Positions 43,935 to 54,840 of a DNA stretch of 64,000 bases are shown here, piece by piece (the stretch's first letter is position 1; each line of letters opens with the position of its first letter). A program made the translations under genes and the position numbers. The notes under the pieces were generated by a model that was given only the letters and a program-made list of their open reading frames with translations, was not told the DNA's origin and searched no databases. Source of the DNA: Prorocentrum cordatum (Eukaryota > Sar > Dinophyceae > Prorocentrales > Prorocentraceae); the NCBI GenBank assembly GCA_963575745.1, contig CAUYUJ010009446.1, positions 189,646-253,645 on the forward strand, in the 5' to 3' direction.

Positions 43935-45233
43935 ATGTCGGAGGTTGCCTCGGGGCCCGCTCGGAGGGCTTACTGGTTGTGTGCTAAGCGTGGCTGCAAC
44001 GCTTGGAATTGGTGCGACAAGCGTTGGACGCGCAAGGCGTGTGGCACCTGTGCCCCCCCATGGACGAAGGAGTACCGCTCCGACAAGGTCTCCCCTCGGG
44101 TGGACGCCGACGGGTTCGTGCAGCAGCCCAGGGGAAGAGCTGACCAACGCGCTGCGAGGCGCTCTGCCTCTCAGCGGGCCCTCTCTGGAAGCACGGCACC
44201 CAGCAGCGCCCCCAACAGCAGGACACGGCGTGGGCGTTCCTTGGGAGAGGCCAAGTCTCAGTACGATGAGCTCCAGGCGCAGCTCGTGGCGGCCAAGGAG
44301 CGGGTCGACAAGCTCCAGGCGACCGCGGAGCTCGGGCTCTCGGAGGGCTTCCAGCGTGAGGCGGAGAAGGCCCTCCAGCTGGGCAGGGACCAGGTCGCCG
44401 CGCTCGAGCAGTCGGCCCAGGAGGCCCAGCGTACGGGGCGCCCGCCCCACTCGGTCTTCCACATCGAGGCCAACGCCATCCAGAAGGTCGAGCGCCAGCT
44501 GGCCAATGCCCGCACCAAGAGGGAGAAGCTCCAGCTGCAGGCGGCTGAGCTGCGTGACCTCATCGCGGAGAAGCAGGAGCAGCTGTCTGCGGCCGAGTTG
44601 GGAGTTGATGAAGTTACTGGGCAGATTGCTGAGCTGGAAGAGACCAAGGCCAAGGTCACGCAGCAGGCGATCCAGAGGGCCAACGCGGCAGTCGGTGGTG
44701 TGCCGAGCCCGCTCGGGGACGCTGTCCAGGGGCTGCTCACGCAGGTTGGGGCCCTGTCGGACCTCCTCAAGCAGCACGGGGATGGGTTGCCCCCCAGGTT
44801 CTCCGAGATCGTCGACATTCTCAACACGCAGAAGGAAGCGGTCGCTGACGTGCTCAGACCCCGCAGCAGCTCGGCCAGGAAGCGCTGGGGCGACTGCGTT
44901 GGCGACGACGGCCTCGCGACTGAGGACGACGACATGCCGCTCGACACCGTGTCCTCAGGCGGGCCCGTGGCCGCCCCCGCCCCTGGAGGCCCGCGGACTG
45001 GCCAGTCCGCGGCTGGGCCGCCCGCCCCTCGGGCCAGGTCTGCGGGTGGACCCTACGGGCCCGCAGTGGCCCGAGGCCAGCACGGAGCGACTCTGGGTGC
45101 GCGGCCCCAGGTGGAGCCCTGCCTCGCCAAGGCCCTCGCAGAGCAGGGGGCGGCCTTCTCGGACGACGACCCCCTGGTGGCTGCGGCTGCTGCCGTGGCT
45201 CCTGCTGCAGGGTACGGGCCGCGCCGTGGGTGA
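43935..45233 (+). CDS. LINE ORF1 protein: Cys cluster plus coiled coil
   Basis: 432 codons. The ATG in GCCGCCATGTC is a good initiation context about 155 nt after the spliced leader, and the stop TGA is at 45231-45233. Residues about 15-42 contain C-x4-C-x5-C and then C-x2-C around WNWC, a putative zinc-binding cluster. Residues about 95-300 are Glu/Lys/Gln/Ala-rich with heptad-like spacing, predicted as a long coiled coil suited to trimer formation. The C-terminal third is Gly/Pro/Ala-rich and acidic in part (SDDDPL). LINE ORF1 proteins typically bind element RNA and form particles with ORF2; that role is inferred from position and architecture. An alternative ATG at 43783 opens a longer Arg/Ser-rich frame that I regard as a shadow. 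Confidence 0.8.
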   Translation: MSEVASGPARRAYWLCAKRGCNAWNWCDKRWTRKACGTCAPPWTKEYRSDKVSPRVDADGFVQQPRGRADQRAARRSASQRALSGSTAPSSAPNSRTRRGRSLGEAKSQYDELQAQLVAAKERVDKLQATAELGLSEGFQREAEKALQLGRDQVAALEQSAQEAQRTGRPPHSVFHIEANAIQKVERQLANARTKREKLQLQAAELRDLIAEKQEQLSAAELGVDEVTGQIAELEETKAKVTQQAIQRANAAVGGVPSPLGDAVQGLLTQVGALSDLLKQHGDGLPPRFSEIVDILNTQKEAVADVLRPRSSSARKRWGDCVGDDGLATEDDDMPLDTVSSGGPVAAPAPGGPRTGQSAAGPPAPRARSAGGPYGPAVARGQHGATLGARPQVEPCLAKALAEQGAAFSDDDPLVAAAAAVAPAAGYGPRRG

Positions 45234-48200
45234 CGCAGGAGGGCTGGTGTGGCAAGCCTCCACAGCTCGGGGGCCCAGCTGCTGGGACAGGCGGGGGCGG
45301 CGCTGCGACGGCCGCTGGCGCGTCAGAGCCCCTCGCAGGCGGCGGGCGGCGCCCAAGGCCCGTGCCCGAAGTAGCCAGCTGGCGCGGTCGGGAACACCGT
45401 GGTGGCCCCCCGACGGCCAGTCAGGGGCCGAGAGCGGTGGGATTCAGCCCCACGACGTCGCAGCTCTCGGCCCCGTTGGTGAAGGGCAAGCGCACCCCCC
45501 GCTCGCTACCGGAGGGGCGGAGGGACGGCCCCCCCCCCCAGCGTTGGCCACCTCCCGTGCAGGCGTGCAGCCCGCCGACGCCGTCAAGGAGCGCTGGAGC
45601 GCGGGGCCAGGTCCCCCCTCCAGTCCTGGTGGGGGCGGAGGGCCCCGCGACCTGGGGCTCGGCGGGCTTGGAGCCTCGCGTTGAGGAGCGTGCGGCTCGC
45701 GAGGCCGCCGTCATCGGCAAGGCGCCGCCTGGTGACAGGGCAGGAGGCCAGCAGTTCCGATCTGGCCTCGTCTTGCTCGGCTGCAATGGCAATACTTGGA
45801 GCAGGAGCATTGAGGTCATCGAGGCCTTCTTCAAGGCGCACGACTACTGGCCCGACGTCGTAGCGCTGCAGGAGACGAGGCTCCCGCATGAGCGCCTGCC
45901 CAGTGCGGCGGCTCAGGCTCGGGGCCTGGGGTACGTGGCCTTCCTCCATGCGGCAGTGTTGACGGAGAAGCAGGGGCCCCTGGCGACCTCTGGCGGCGTG
46001 GCGGTCCTAGTGCGGGACGGCTTGCAGGCCGACGAGTCTGCAGCCCCGCTGCCCTCGGCTCTGCGGCACCGCCTCATCGGAGTGGAGATTGCCGCAGCTT
46101 CGGGCCTTCGGCTTCTGGTGCTTGCTGGTTATTTTCAGCACTCTCTGGGCCCCCGTGGCATCAACCTCGACTTGTTTTCGGCCATCTCGGAGGTGACGGG
46201 CTTCGATGCAGACATCCCGTAGGTCCTCCAAGCGGACTTCAACATGGAGCCCGAGCCCCTGGAGGAGTTGGGCTGGCCCGCGGCAGTGCGGGGGCACGTC
46301 CTGGGGCCCACGGAGGCGACGTGCCATGCCGAGGGCTGTGACCACCTCTACGACTGGTTCGTGGCGTCTGCGGCGTTGGCTGCATGCACGGCCTCCTGTG
46401 CCACCACGCTCGAGGGCTTTGGTCTGCACCCTCATCGCCCTGTCCTACTTCGCCTTCAGGATGTGCGGGCTGATGCGTTGGTCGAGGTTCCGTCCAGGCC
46501 CGCCCGCTTCCCCGAGGTAGCCCCTGAGCTCCTTCGGGCACACGAGGACGCGGAGATTGTGCGTTACTCGTTCAGCAAGAAGGGGCAGGTCACGTCCAGG
46601 GAGGTCTCGTGGTCCTGGGACGTGGGCTCTGCCCCGACCAGCCTCTCCGTCGCCTTCGGAGAGTGGGCGGCTGCTGCAGAGGGCACCCTGGTCGGCATCC
46701 ACGGCATCGGCCAAGCTGACCTGGCCCGTCATCTCGGCAGAGGAGAGGGGCCGAGGCTGACCCTCAAGCCGCTCAGCGCCCTCGTCAGGCGGGAAGCCAG
46801 GTTCAGGTTCAGCCTCCTCACGCACCGCCTAAGGAGTTGCCTCGACGTGGCCCTCCAGCGGCTGCGCGCGGAGAGCTCGGGCCGATGGCACCCTCGGCAT
46901 GCCGACTGGTACGAGCACCAGGCCGAGCTCAGGGCGCAGCTCTTGCTGGAGGCGGTGCAGGAGGCGGACGACTCGGTCGGTCAGGGTCTTCCTGGTGCTG
47001 CGCCTGAGCGGTTGAGCGACCTGGTGTACCAAGCGGGCGTCCGCGGCAGTCCTGAGGCAGTGCGGGACCTCCAAGGGCTGCTCTATGCGTCGCAGCGCCG
47101 CGACGCGGCTCAGAGCGCCCAGGCCTGGCGCAGCTGGGCCCAGACAGCGGTCGAGAAGGGCGGCCGCCTGGCCCACCGCTTCTCGAAGGCGACGCCCCCG
47201 CCGACGGTCAGGGATGCCGACTCGGGCAGGAGGCTGGTGGGTATGGCAGCGATTGGCGAACTCACGAGGGTCTGGCAGAAGCTTTGGCTCCAGGACGGGT
47301 TTGCCTCGGGCGCAGGGGCCAGCAGCTGGGATGTGGGCGAGTGGCAGTTGCCCCCCATCTCGCTGGAGCAGCTCCAGGCAGCCTGCAAGCGCTACAGCCC
47401 CTCTGTGGGCCTCGGGTGCGACTCCCTGCGCCCTCGGCAGATCCTCCTTCTGCCAGTGGCGCTGCAGCTGCGCATCCTGGACATCCTGGCGGCCTACGAC
47501 GAGGCCCCTGCGTCGATCCACGGGCAGGTCTCCCTGATGGTGTTCATCCCGAAGGCAGACGGTGGGGTAAGGCCCATAGCGCTGCTGCCGTTGGTCCTGC
47601 GGCTCTGGTCGCGCCTCCGCCAACCGTGCTGTGCGCGCTGGGAGGCGGACCACAACTTCCCCTTCTTCTGGGGACGTGATGGGCGGGACTGTGAGAGGGC
47701 TGGTTGGTTGCACAACTGTTTCGCGGGGTTCGCGAAGTCGAACCTGCAGTTCGAGGCCGCGAGCCTCTTCCTGGACATCAGCAAGTTTTACGAGCACGTG
47801 CGGCACGACGTTCTCTGGGCGAATGCGGTACGCTTCGGGTTCAACCTCAGGTTGCTGCGCGGCCTCCTCACGTCCTATCAGGCCCCTAGGATGATCCTCG
47901 CGGCGGGCATGGCCTCCCCCGCCTTCGGTACTACAGGAACGGTGCTGGCTGGGTGTGCGTGTGCGACAGCAGTTGCGAAGCTCCCAGTTCTGGGAGCCCT
48001 CCTGGCAGCGGGGGCTACAAGCCCGTTGGTCACGCCGAGGAATGTTGTCGACGATATTTCTCTCCAGGCGGTCGGCACGGCTCGGCTCGTGAAGCTGCAG
48101 ATGGTGGCCGCCAGTCGGGAAGTGGTCCGACAGCTGCGCGAGCAGCACCTCCCACTCAACGAGAGTAAGTCGGTCTTCTTGGCCTCGTCGCCGCAGCTCG

Positions 48201-50629
48201 CCAAGGAGCTCTCCGAGGCTTGGGCGGAGCATGGCTTTACCTTCAAGAGGGGACTTCAGGCGAGGAACCTCGGCACCGACGCCAACATCACTCGTCGTGG
48301 AGTTCATGAAGGAGCTGTGCGTGCGGTCAGCGGCCTCCGCCGAGGACGCAGGCTAGGGGTGCTTCGCTCAGCTGGCGCGGTCACCGAGATGGTTCATCGT
48401 GCTGGGCCCACCGCGGCGATGCTGTGGGGGCGCACTGTGACTGGCGTACCTGATAGGGAGCTGCATTCGTGGCGCCTGGCGGCGATACGCTCAGCTGGGA
48501 AGTTCCCTAAGGGCGCCTCGCTCGGACTGAGACTCAGAGTGGTGGAGGTCATGAGGTCCACCGATCTCGACCCGAGCCCAGCGCTGCTTCGTGCCGCGGT
48601 GCAGATGGCGGCCAGTCTCCTCCAGTCGGGGGAGGTCCCGCTGCGCATGTTCGAGTCGGCCGTGCAGGAGGCAGTGCAGAGGCATGCGGGGGCGGCAGCC
48701 CCTTGGGTGCACTGCCGCACGCCGGTGGATGCCCTGGCCCTCTCGCTCTCCAGGGTTGGTTGGAGGCTCGTTCACGGGGCCCGCCTCGCAACCGACGACG
48801 GCCATCTCCTGGACCTGCGCATGTTGGGGCCGCGTGAGCTGGGCCTGCTGGCTGCTGCAGGGGCACGGCGCGCGTCGGACAAGTCGGAGCTGGCCCGCCT
48901 CGGCCACGGGGCGCTCCCCCAGTCGCCCCTGTTCTGGGAGGCCTTCGCGGAGGTCCTCGGGCCTGGCAGCAAGCTCAGCCACAGGGAGAAGGCGGCGGTG
49001 GTGAGCTTCCTTTCCAACGCCCACTGGCCCCAGACCCGTCTGCACTCGGCGGGAGAGAGGGAGCACGCTCGCTGCTGTGCCTGTCAGGCCCCCCGCGGCA
49101 GCCTCTGGCACAGGCTGTTCGAGTGTCCTGTCCTTGCGGGGGCCAGGCGTGACTCTACCTCTGACCGCCTTCGGCGCTGTGCGCATCGTGCGCGCGGCCG
49201 TGGCGAGGAGGTGGGCGAATGTTTCGCGCGCTGCTGGCTCCCTCAGCCACCGAGGGCCGCCACGAGGACAGACGCCATGTCAGTCATGTGGTGCAATCGC
49301 CCCGCTGACGGTCTTCTCGGGGGGCGGCTCTATCTGGATGGGTCGGCGCTCGACCCTGAGCACGAGAGCCTGCGGCGTGCGGGTTGGAGCATCGTGCAGT
49401 GCGACTCCGACGGCAACATGGAGTGCGCGGTGTACGGCAGCGTGCGCCAGGACCTCTGCCCGTTCCAGACGGCGAAGGACGGCGAGGATTTCGCGGTCTG
49501 GATGCTGTCTCGCTTCCTGGGCCCGAGCGTTGACGAGATCCTCATCGACTGCGCGTCCACGGTCAGCTGCCTCACGTTGGGTAAGAAGTACGCGACGGCA
49601 ACCAATAAGCCCAACGCCCACCTCTGGGAGGGGATCTACGCGTCGCTAGACGTGGACACGCTCAAGGTGACCAAGGTCGCAGCCCACTGCACCGCCAGAG
49701 ACGTGATGGATGGCAAGATCACGGAGGCGGACCTCCGTGGCAACGGACATGCAGACCGCTGGGCCAAGGCGGGGGCGGAGCTCCACCGTACCAGCCCAGC
49801 TGCCAGGCGCGAGTTCTTTGGCACGATGGAGGTGGTGAGGGAGCTCTCGTGCTGGGTGGCGCAAGCCTCCCTCATCTGGCAGGGGATCGAGGTTAAGGAC
49901 TGCGAGGGCCTCCCCGAGGGCAGCGAGCGGGCGGCCGTTTCCTTCGCAGTGCCAGTGGTGGAGCCCGCCAGCAGCCGCCCTCCCGACCCGTGTTCGAGCG
50001 ACGGGTGGGCATCGGCGGCGATCGCTGGTGGCGTCTCCCTCGGGGCGACGGCCTTCGTCGTCGTCGGCCACGTCCTGGCCTACGCCAAGTGCGGGGAGGG
50101 AGCCGCCGAGCAGGAGCTGATGGCGTGCACCCACTGCGGGGCGTACGCGCGGCTGGGCGGGCGATCAGGTGCGGCGCCCAAGCTCAAGGAGCAGTGCCCT
50201 GGGTCGGCTGGGCTTCCCAAGGGCAGGAGAGACCAGAAGGCGCGCTGGTTGCAGGGGCGGCACCCTGCTGGCACGCCCCACAGCGGCAGCAAGAGGGTCG
50301 GAGCGTCCGTGCCCAGCTTGCGCAAGGAGGACGTTGTGCCGATGGCCGCCAGGGTGCGCTTCCTGGAGTGGCTGGGGGTCCGCCCCGATGATGCACCTGG
50401 CGGCGTGGCCGCCGACGCCGGCCGAGGGCCCCCCAGCGGCGCGGCGGCAGCAGGTGAGGCGGAGGCTGAGCCCCTGGCGCCTGACTCCTCGGAGACCTCG
50501 AGGGAGGCTTGGCTGAGCGCCTACGGGCTCGACGAAGCGAGCCTCCTTGAGTGGTCAGCCGCAGCAGAGACGGCGCGCGAAGACAGGCGCAAGAGACGCC
50601 GTCGCGCTGAAGGTGACGAAGGGGAGTGA
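45230..50629 (+). pseudogene. LINE ORF2 polyprotein (EN-RT-RNase H) with one in-frame stop
   Basis: A single frame runs from the end of ORF1 to TGA at 50627-50629, broken only by TAG at 46220-46222 inside the endonuclease domain. Before the stop: LVLLGCNGNTW (Asn of the APE fold), VVALQETRLP (catalytic Glu) and SGGVAVLVRDGL. After it: ADFNMEPEPLEE (the D-x-N box). The RT follows. Counting from the ATG at 46244, it has VFIPKADGGVRP, motif A FLDISKFYEHV (Asp about 511), motif B TGTVLAGC and motif C VVDD (601-604). Then come a C-x2-C-x7-H-x4-C motif (CCACQAPRGSLWHRLFEC) and RNase H with Asp 1032, Glu 1081, Asp 1102 and Asp 1171. A C-terminal Cys region with THCGAY and GRHPAG closes it. There is no ATG between 45230 and 46244; the start is the GTG overlapping the ORF1 stop, or a frameshift. 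Confidence 0.85.
46220..46222 (+). other. In-frame TAG stop in the ORF2 endonuclease domain
   Basis: It follows GCAGACATCCCG and precedes GTCCTCCAAGCGGACTTC. The same frame continues with the conserved D-x-N endonuclease box, so a point change of one codon explains the break. Confidence 0.9.
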
Positions 50630-50932
50630 TGCAGCATCACTTTCCTCTTTCTGTTGTATTCGCCCCTCGTCACCTCTTTTGGCGTGCGCGTGTGGCAGCG
50701 TCTTCTGCCCCGCATTGTTGATGCAGCGTGGAGGCTGTCAGGCGGATGTGCGCCTCCGCCCCGCTGCTTTCTGATTTCTTTGAAATCGTGCGCTTCGCGC
50801 TGTTGGCGCTTCGCGCCCTTCCCCTGGCGGCTCCCTTGGGGCCCCTAGGGTTGGCCCTTGAGGCCCTGGGGCCAACGGGCTCTGTGGGCCTCGGGCTTCT
50901 TTTAGCCTTCACTGGCCCCGCAGCTCACAGCT
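50630..50932 (+). other. LINE 3' untranslated region
   Basis: About 300 bp ending GCCCCGCAGCTCACAGCT. It contains a short inverted-repeat stretch around GCGCTTCGCGCTGTTGGCGC (about 50789-50808). There is no poly(A) or simple-repeat tail. Confidence 0.7.
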
Positions 50933-50947
50933 CACACAGGAGTACGG
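50933..50947 (+). repeat. LINE target-site duplication, right
   Basis: CACACAGGAGTACGG, identical to the left copy, then the 20-bp array resumes. Confidence 0.9.
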
Positions 50948-51368
50948 CAGACCCCACATGAGCACGGCAAATCCCAAATGAGCACGGCAGACCACAAGAG
51001 CACGGCAGACCACACAGGAGCACGGCAGACTCCACAGGAGCACGGCAGACCACAAAGGAGCACGGCAGACCACACAGGAGCCCGGCAGACGCCACAGGAG
51101 CACGGCAGACGCCACAGGAGCACGGCGGAACCCACAGGAGCACGGCAGACCGCGCGCGGGTACAACATAAACGCGCCTTTTTGTTGTACCCCGAACGCCG
51201 CTGGCGTTTCCCCAACAGGAGCACGGCAGATCTCACAGGCGCGCGGCAGACCCCAAATGAGCACGGCCGACCACAGGAGCACGGCAGACCCCAAATGAGT
51301 ACGGCAGACCCCAAAAGAGCACCGTAGACGCCTCAGGAGCACGGCTGACCACACAGGAGCACGGCAGC
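50948..51368 (+). repeat. 20-bp repeat array, right of LINE
   Basis: Continues the GAGCACGGCAGACC units and matches 55328-55748 at a constant offset of 4380 bp. A non-repetitive insert (51155-51215, with AACATAAACGCGCC and CGCTGGCGTTTCCCC) is shared by both. Confidence 0.95.
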
Positions 51369-51960
51369 CTGGGCCGGTTCCGGCGCCGGCCGGCGCCGGA
51401 AAATTGAATTCCGAGGCGGTGCCGAAAAAAGGCCACTCCAAGACATATTTTTCTTTCGAAAATATTGATTTTCTGCTCCCGGCGCCCGGGAACCCCTTCC
51501 GGGCCGCTTCTGGCACCCGGGCCGGCGCTCGAGCCAAACGCCCGGGCCAGCACCCGGGCCAGCGCCCGGGCCGGTTCCGGCGCCGGCCGGCGCCGGAAAA
51601 TTGAATTCCGAGGCGGTGCCGAAAAAAGGCCACTCCAAGACATATTTTTCTTTCGAAAATATTGATTTTCTGCTCCCGGCGCCCGGGAACCCCTTCCGGG
51701 CCGCTTCCGGCACCCGGGCCGGCGCTCGAGCCGAACGCCTGGGCCAGCACCCGGGCCAGCGCCCGGGCCGGTTCCGGCGCCGGCCGGCGCCGGAAAATTG
51801 AATTCCGAGGCGGTGCGGAAAAAAGGCCACTCCAAGACATATTTTTCTTTCGAAAATATTGATTTTCTGCTCCCGGCGCCCTGGAACCCCTTCCGGGCCG
51901 ATTCCGGCACCCAGGCCGGCGCTCGAACCGAACGCCCGGGCGGCACCTGGGCTGGCGGCC
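51369..51960 (+). repeat. 197-bp tandem repeat, three copies, with a 24-bp palindrome
   Basis: AAATTGAATTCCGAGGCGGT begins at 51401, 51598 and 51795. Each unit is led by a perfect 24-bp palindrome made of TTCCGGCGCCGG and its complement. An AT-rich middle (GACATATTTTTCTTTCGAA) is flanked by CCCGGGC-rich ends. Confidence 0.95.
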
Positions 51961-52081
51961 GACGCGATGCGCTGCCACAAGCCAGCTTCCCGCAAGATCG
52001 GTCCAGAGTGGGAGGGGACGGAGCTGGGCGGGTGAAGGACCACCAGAGCACTGCTCCAGCCTTCCCTCAGCCCTGGGTCTG

Positions 52082-52662
52082 CTGACCACACAGGAGCACG
52101 GCAGACCACACAGGACGCGGCAAACCACAAAGGAGCAAGGCAGACCCAAATGAGCACGGCAGTCCACACGTTCGCACGGCAGACCGCACAGGAGCACGGC
52201 AGACTGACACACAGGAGCACGGGCAGACCACACAGGAAGCGCGGCAAACCACAAAGGAGCAGGCGATCCCCAACTGAGCACGCAGTCCAAGCTCGACGCA
52301 GACGGGCACAGGAGCACGGCAGACGCTCATGAGCACGGCAGACACGAAGGAGCCGGAGACACACAGGAGCACGGCAGACCACACAGGAGCCACGGGCTGG
52401 ACACCCAGACACGCAGACCAGGGAGCGCCGAACACAGGAGCACGGCAAACCACCAAGAGCACGGCAGAATACAGGAGCAACGCCAGACACCAGGCGACGC
52501 AGCCCAACGTTGCCACGGCAAACTCACAGGAGCACGGCAGACCCAAAGGAGCACGGCAGACCGAGAGCCGAAGACCGGAAGCAGCGCAGACAAGGCGACG
52601 GCAAACCAAGAAGGAGCACGGCAGACCACAGGAGCACCGCAGACGCCACAGAAGCACGGCAG
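52082..52662 (+). repeat. 20-bp repeat array, error-rich copy
   Basis: Same array as 56465-56945, but with many irregular single-base and short indels between about 52200 and 52620. This is more consistent with poor consensus than with natural variation. Confidence 0.85.
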
Positions 52663-53219
52663 ATCGTCGTCGTCGTCATCGTCGTCGTCGTCTTCGTCAA
52701 TAACGATCTCGAAAATTACGACAAAAAAAGATGACAGAAAACGACCACAAACATAACACAAAAACCAACCGAACACGGAATCCAACAACAAAAAAACAAT
52801 CAGAAAAACGACCGCAATCATAAAATGATAACGACGGCGACAGCGAGAACGGCAACAGCGGACGATTATATGAAAACGACGACCACGACAAAGGAAAGGC
52901 ACGCGACGACGACGACGGACAAACAAAAGACAAGACAGGCTGGAACAGAAAAAGTAGGCTGGGCGACAACGGGTGGGGGCCCGCGTGGCCGAGAGAAAAG
53001 CACGGTGTCGACACCATGATGTGGCCAGGGCAGCAGACTACCTCGACAGACCAGCGCGGCAGGCCACCATTTAGTCTGTTCTGTTGCGTTTATGGGTTTC
53101 TCTGACGTTCTCGCCAATACGGTCTCTGCCGCACGTGGTGGATAAAAAACGGCGCTTCCCGTTCTTGTCCGGTCAGGTTCCCCAAAATGGCCATTTCGCT
53201 CGAGACATCCTCGAAAAAT
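52663..53219 (+). repeat. Unique-sequence arm of the segmental duplication, copy 1
   Basis: A GTCGTC tract, ACGAAAAT-type A-rich DNA, CACGGTGTCGACACCATGAT, and the block CTCTGACGTTCTCGCCAATA to TTGTCCGGTCAGGTT. It matches 56945-57500, and its last 100 bp also match 59890-59990. Confidence 0.85.
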
Positions 53220-53227
53220 CGAGGTGT

Positions 53228-53679
53228 GGAGTGAGGGAAGCGTCTTCGAGGTACGAGAAGCAAGCGGGACGTTCTGGCTGAATCCTTGAGTAAATATTTA
53301 TATATATCTTTAACTATATGGGTTGCGCGATTGCACGGGATCATTCGTTGGCGGATGACGGGAAGCGTCTTCGAGGTACGAGAAGCAAGCGGGACGTTCT
53401 GGCTGAATCCTTGAGTAAATATATATATATATGTATATAATATATGATTATGACATGATATTTTATTATATATATATAATATTATATATTTTATAATCTA
53501 TGGTTGCGCGATTGCACGGGGGTTTTCATTGGCGGATTCCCAACAGGCGCATTTCGCTCGAGGACATCCTGGAACAAGTCGAGTGTTGGGAGTTATGTTT
53601 AGAGTTCTTATGTAGCGGATGACGGGAAGCGTCTTCGAGGTACGAGAAGCAAGCGGGACGTTCTGGCTGAATCCTTGCG

Positions 53680-53714
<35 letters not shown>

Positions 53715-53905
53715 ATATATATAGATATTATATTTATGTATATTTTATCTCATGGGTTGCGCGTTGACGGGGGGTTTATTGTGCGGGGATGGATGGAAGC
53801 AGTCTTCGAGGTACGAGAAGCAAGCGTGACGTTCTGGCTGAAATCCTTGCGTATATTATATATTTTATAAATATATCTTTATATTATGGGTTGCGTGGCG
53901 CACGG
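53228..53905 (+). repeat. (TA)n cassette array, four copies
   Basis: Cores at about 53233, 53357, 53621 and 53780 with the same order as at 41.6 kb. The later units carry indels (for example GATGGAAGCAGTCTTCGAGG). Confidence 0.9.
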
Positions 53906-53917
53906 ATTTTTATTGCG

Positions 53918-54520
53918 GGATTCCCAAAATGGCCATTTCGCTCGAGACATCCTCGAAAAATCGAGGTGTTGGAGGCTATCGTTTAAGACGTCTTATGTTA
54001 AAAATGACGGTTTCGCTCGAGACATCCTCAACAAATCGGGATGTTGAAAAAATATCAAAAATTTTTGTTATGCATGAAAAATGAGCGTTTCGCTCGAGAC
54101 ATCCTCGAAAAAATGAGATGCCGACAGAGGTGTTTTAGAACCTCTTATGGTTTAAAAATGACGTTTTTCGCTCGGAGTCTCAGAAATTGGCGGTGGTCTT
54201 GCCGTGTCCTGTGTGGAGCATGGCAGACCACATGGCCATTTCGCTCGAGACATCCTCAAAAAATCGAGGTGTGGTCTGCCGTGCTCCTGTGTGGTTTGCC
54301 GTGCTCCTGTGGTCTGCCGTGCTCCCCACAGGAGCACGGCAGACCGCGCGTAGGAACCGAGAGGAGCACAGCAGACCAAGACGAGGAGCACGGCAGACCA
54401 GGCTTAGGAACCGAGAGGAGCACGGCAGACCAAGACGAGGAGCACGGCAGACCAGGCACCAAGAGCGCCCTCAAGACGACGGAAAGGATGACCAAGACGA
54501 GGAGCACGGCAGACCAAGAC
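53918..54520 (+). repeat. Duplicate of the 76-bp repeat and 20-bp array (copy 2, left part)
   Basis: Matches 42717-43320, including the strand-switch hairpin (54311-54345). It ends abruptly at about 54520 where unrelated sequence begins. Confidence 0.85.
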
Positions 54521-54840
54521 GCGGCTCGTGATTGGTGGCGTGCGAGGGCGGCCGTTGCCCGCGCTTGGCTCACAGCGGATGCCGCGACGGTGCAGGCGCC
54601 CTCGGATGAAGGAGCGAGCGTTGGAGGTACTGCAGGCGGGGCGCCGCTGCCTCCAGGCTTGGATTGGAGGAGTGGTTGGAGCAGCGTGGTTAGTGCTCCT
54701 GGTGAGACGTCATCTCCCTGCGTGTTCGGAATACCTTCTGAGTGATGGTTCGCCTTGCACGTCTGTTCCCCATTGGATGTGGTGGCTGTGGTTGTTCAGT
54801 GGGTTATGTCTCCTGCATTTGAATGTGCACGTGGTGTATT
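54521..54840 (+). other. Unique 320-bp insert beside a scaffold gap
   Basis: Not repetitive in this window. One plus frame reads DWWRARAAVARAWLTADAAT and another reads KERALEVLQAGRRCL, then VVGAAWLVLLVRRHL. The hydrophobic stretch near 54690-54720 and WMWWLWLFSGLCLLHLNVHV (about 54777-54836) suggest membrane segments if translated. I do not recognise it. It may be a misjoined contig end. Confidence 0.4.

Larger units (their letters stand above)
43757..50932 (+). mobile_element. Spliced-leader-tagged LINE retrotransposon, 7.2 kb
   Basis: This non-LTR element starts with a single G and a complete DinoSL. It then has a 5' untranslated region of about 155 bp, ORF1 (coiled coil with Cys cluster), ORF2 (APE-type endonuclease, reverse transcriptase, Cys/His motif, RNase H) and a 3' untranslated region of about 300 bp without a poly(A) tail. 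Perfect 15-bp duplications flank it, and the same target without the element exists at 55313-55327. This fits reverse transcription of a trans-spliced mRNA followed by target-primed insertion. The EN-RT-RNase H order resembles the I-like LINE groups. One in-frame stop in ORF2 means this copy is unlikely to be autonomous. Confidence 0.9.

Noticed and set aside
43783-45684. 633-codon plus-strand frame starting just after the spliced leader
   Set aside because: Arg/Ser/Pro-rich shadow of ORF1 and the ORF2 linker in GC-rich DNA. ORF1 in the other frame has the Cys cluster, coiled coil and better start context.
46829-48307. 492-codon minus-strand frame
   Set aside because: Antisense shadow of the LINE reverse transcriptase region.
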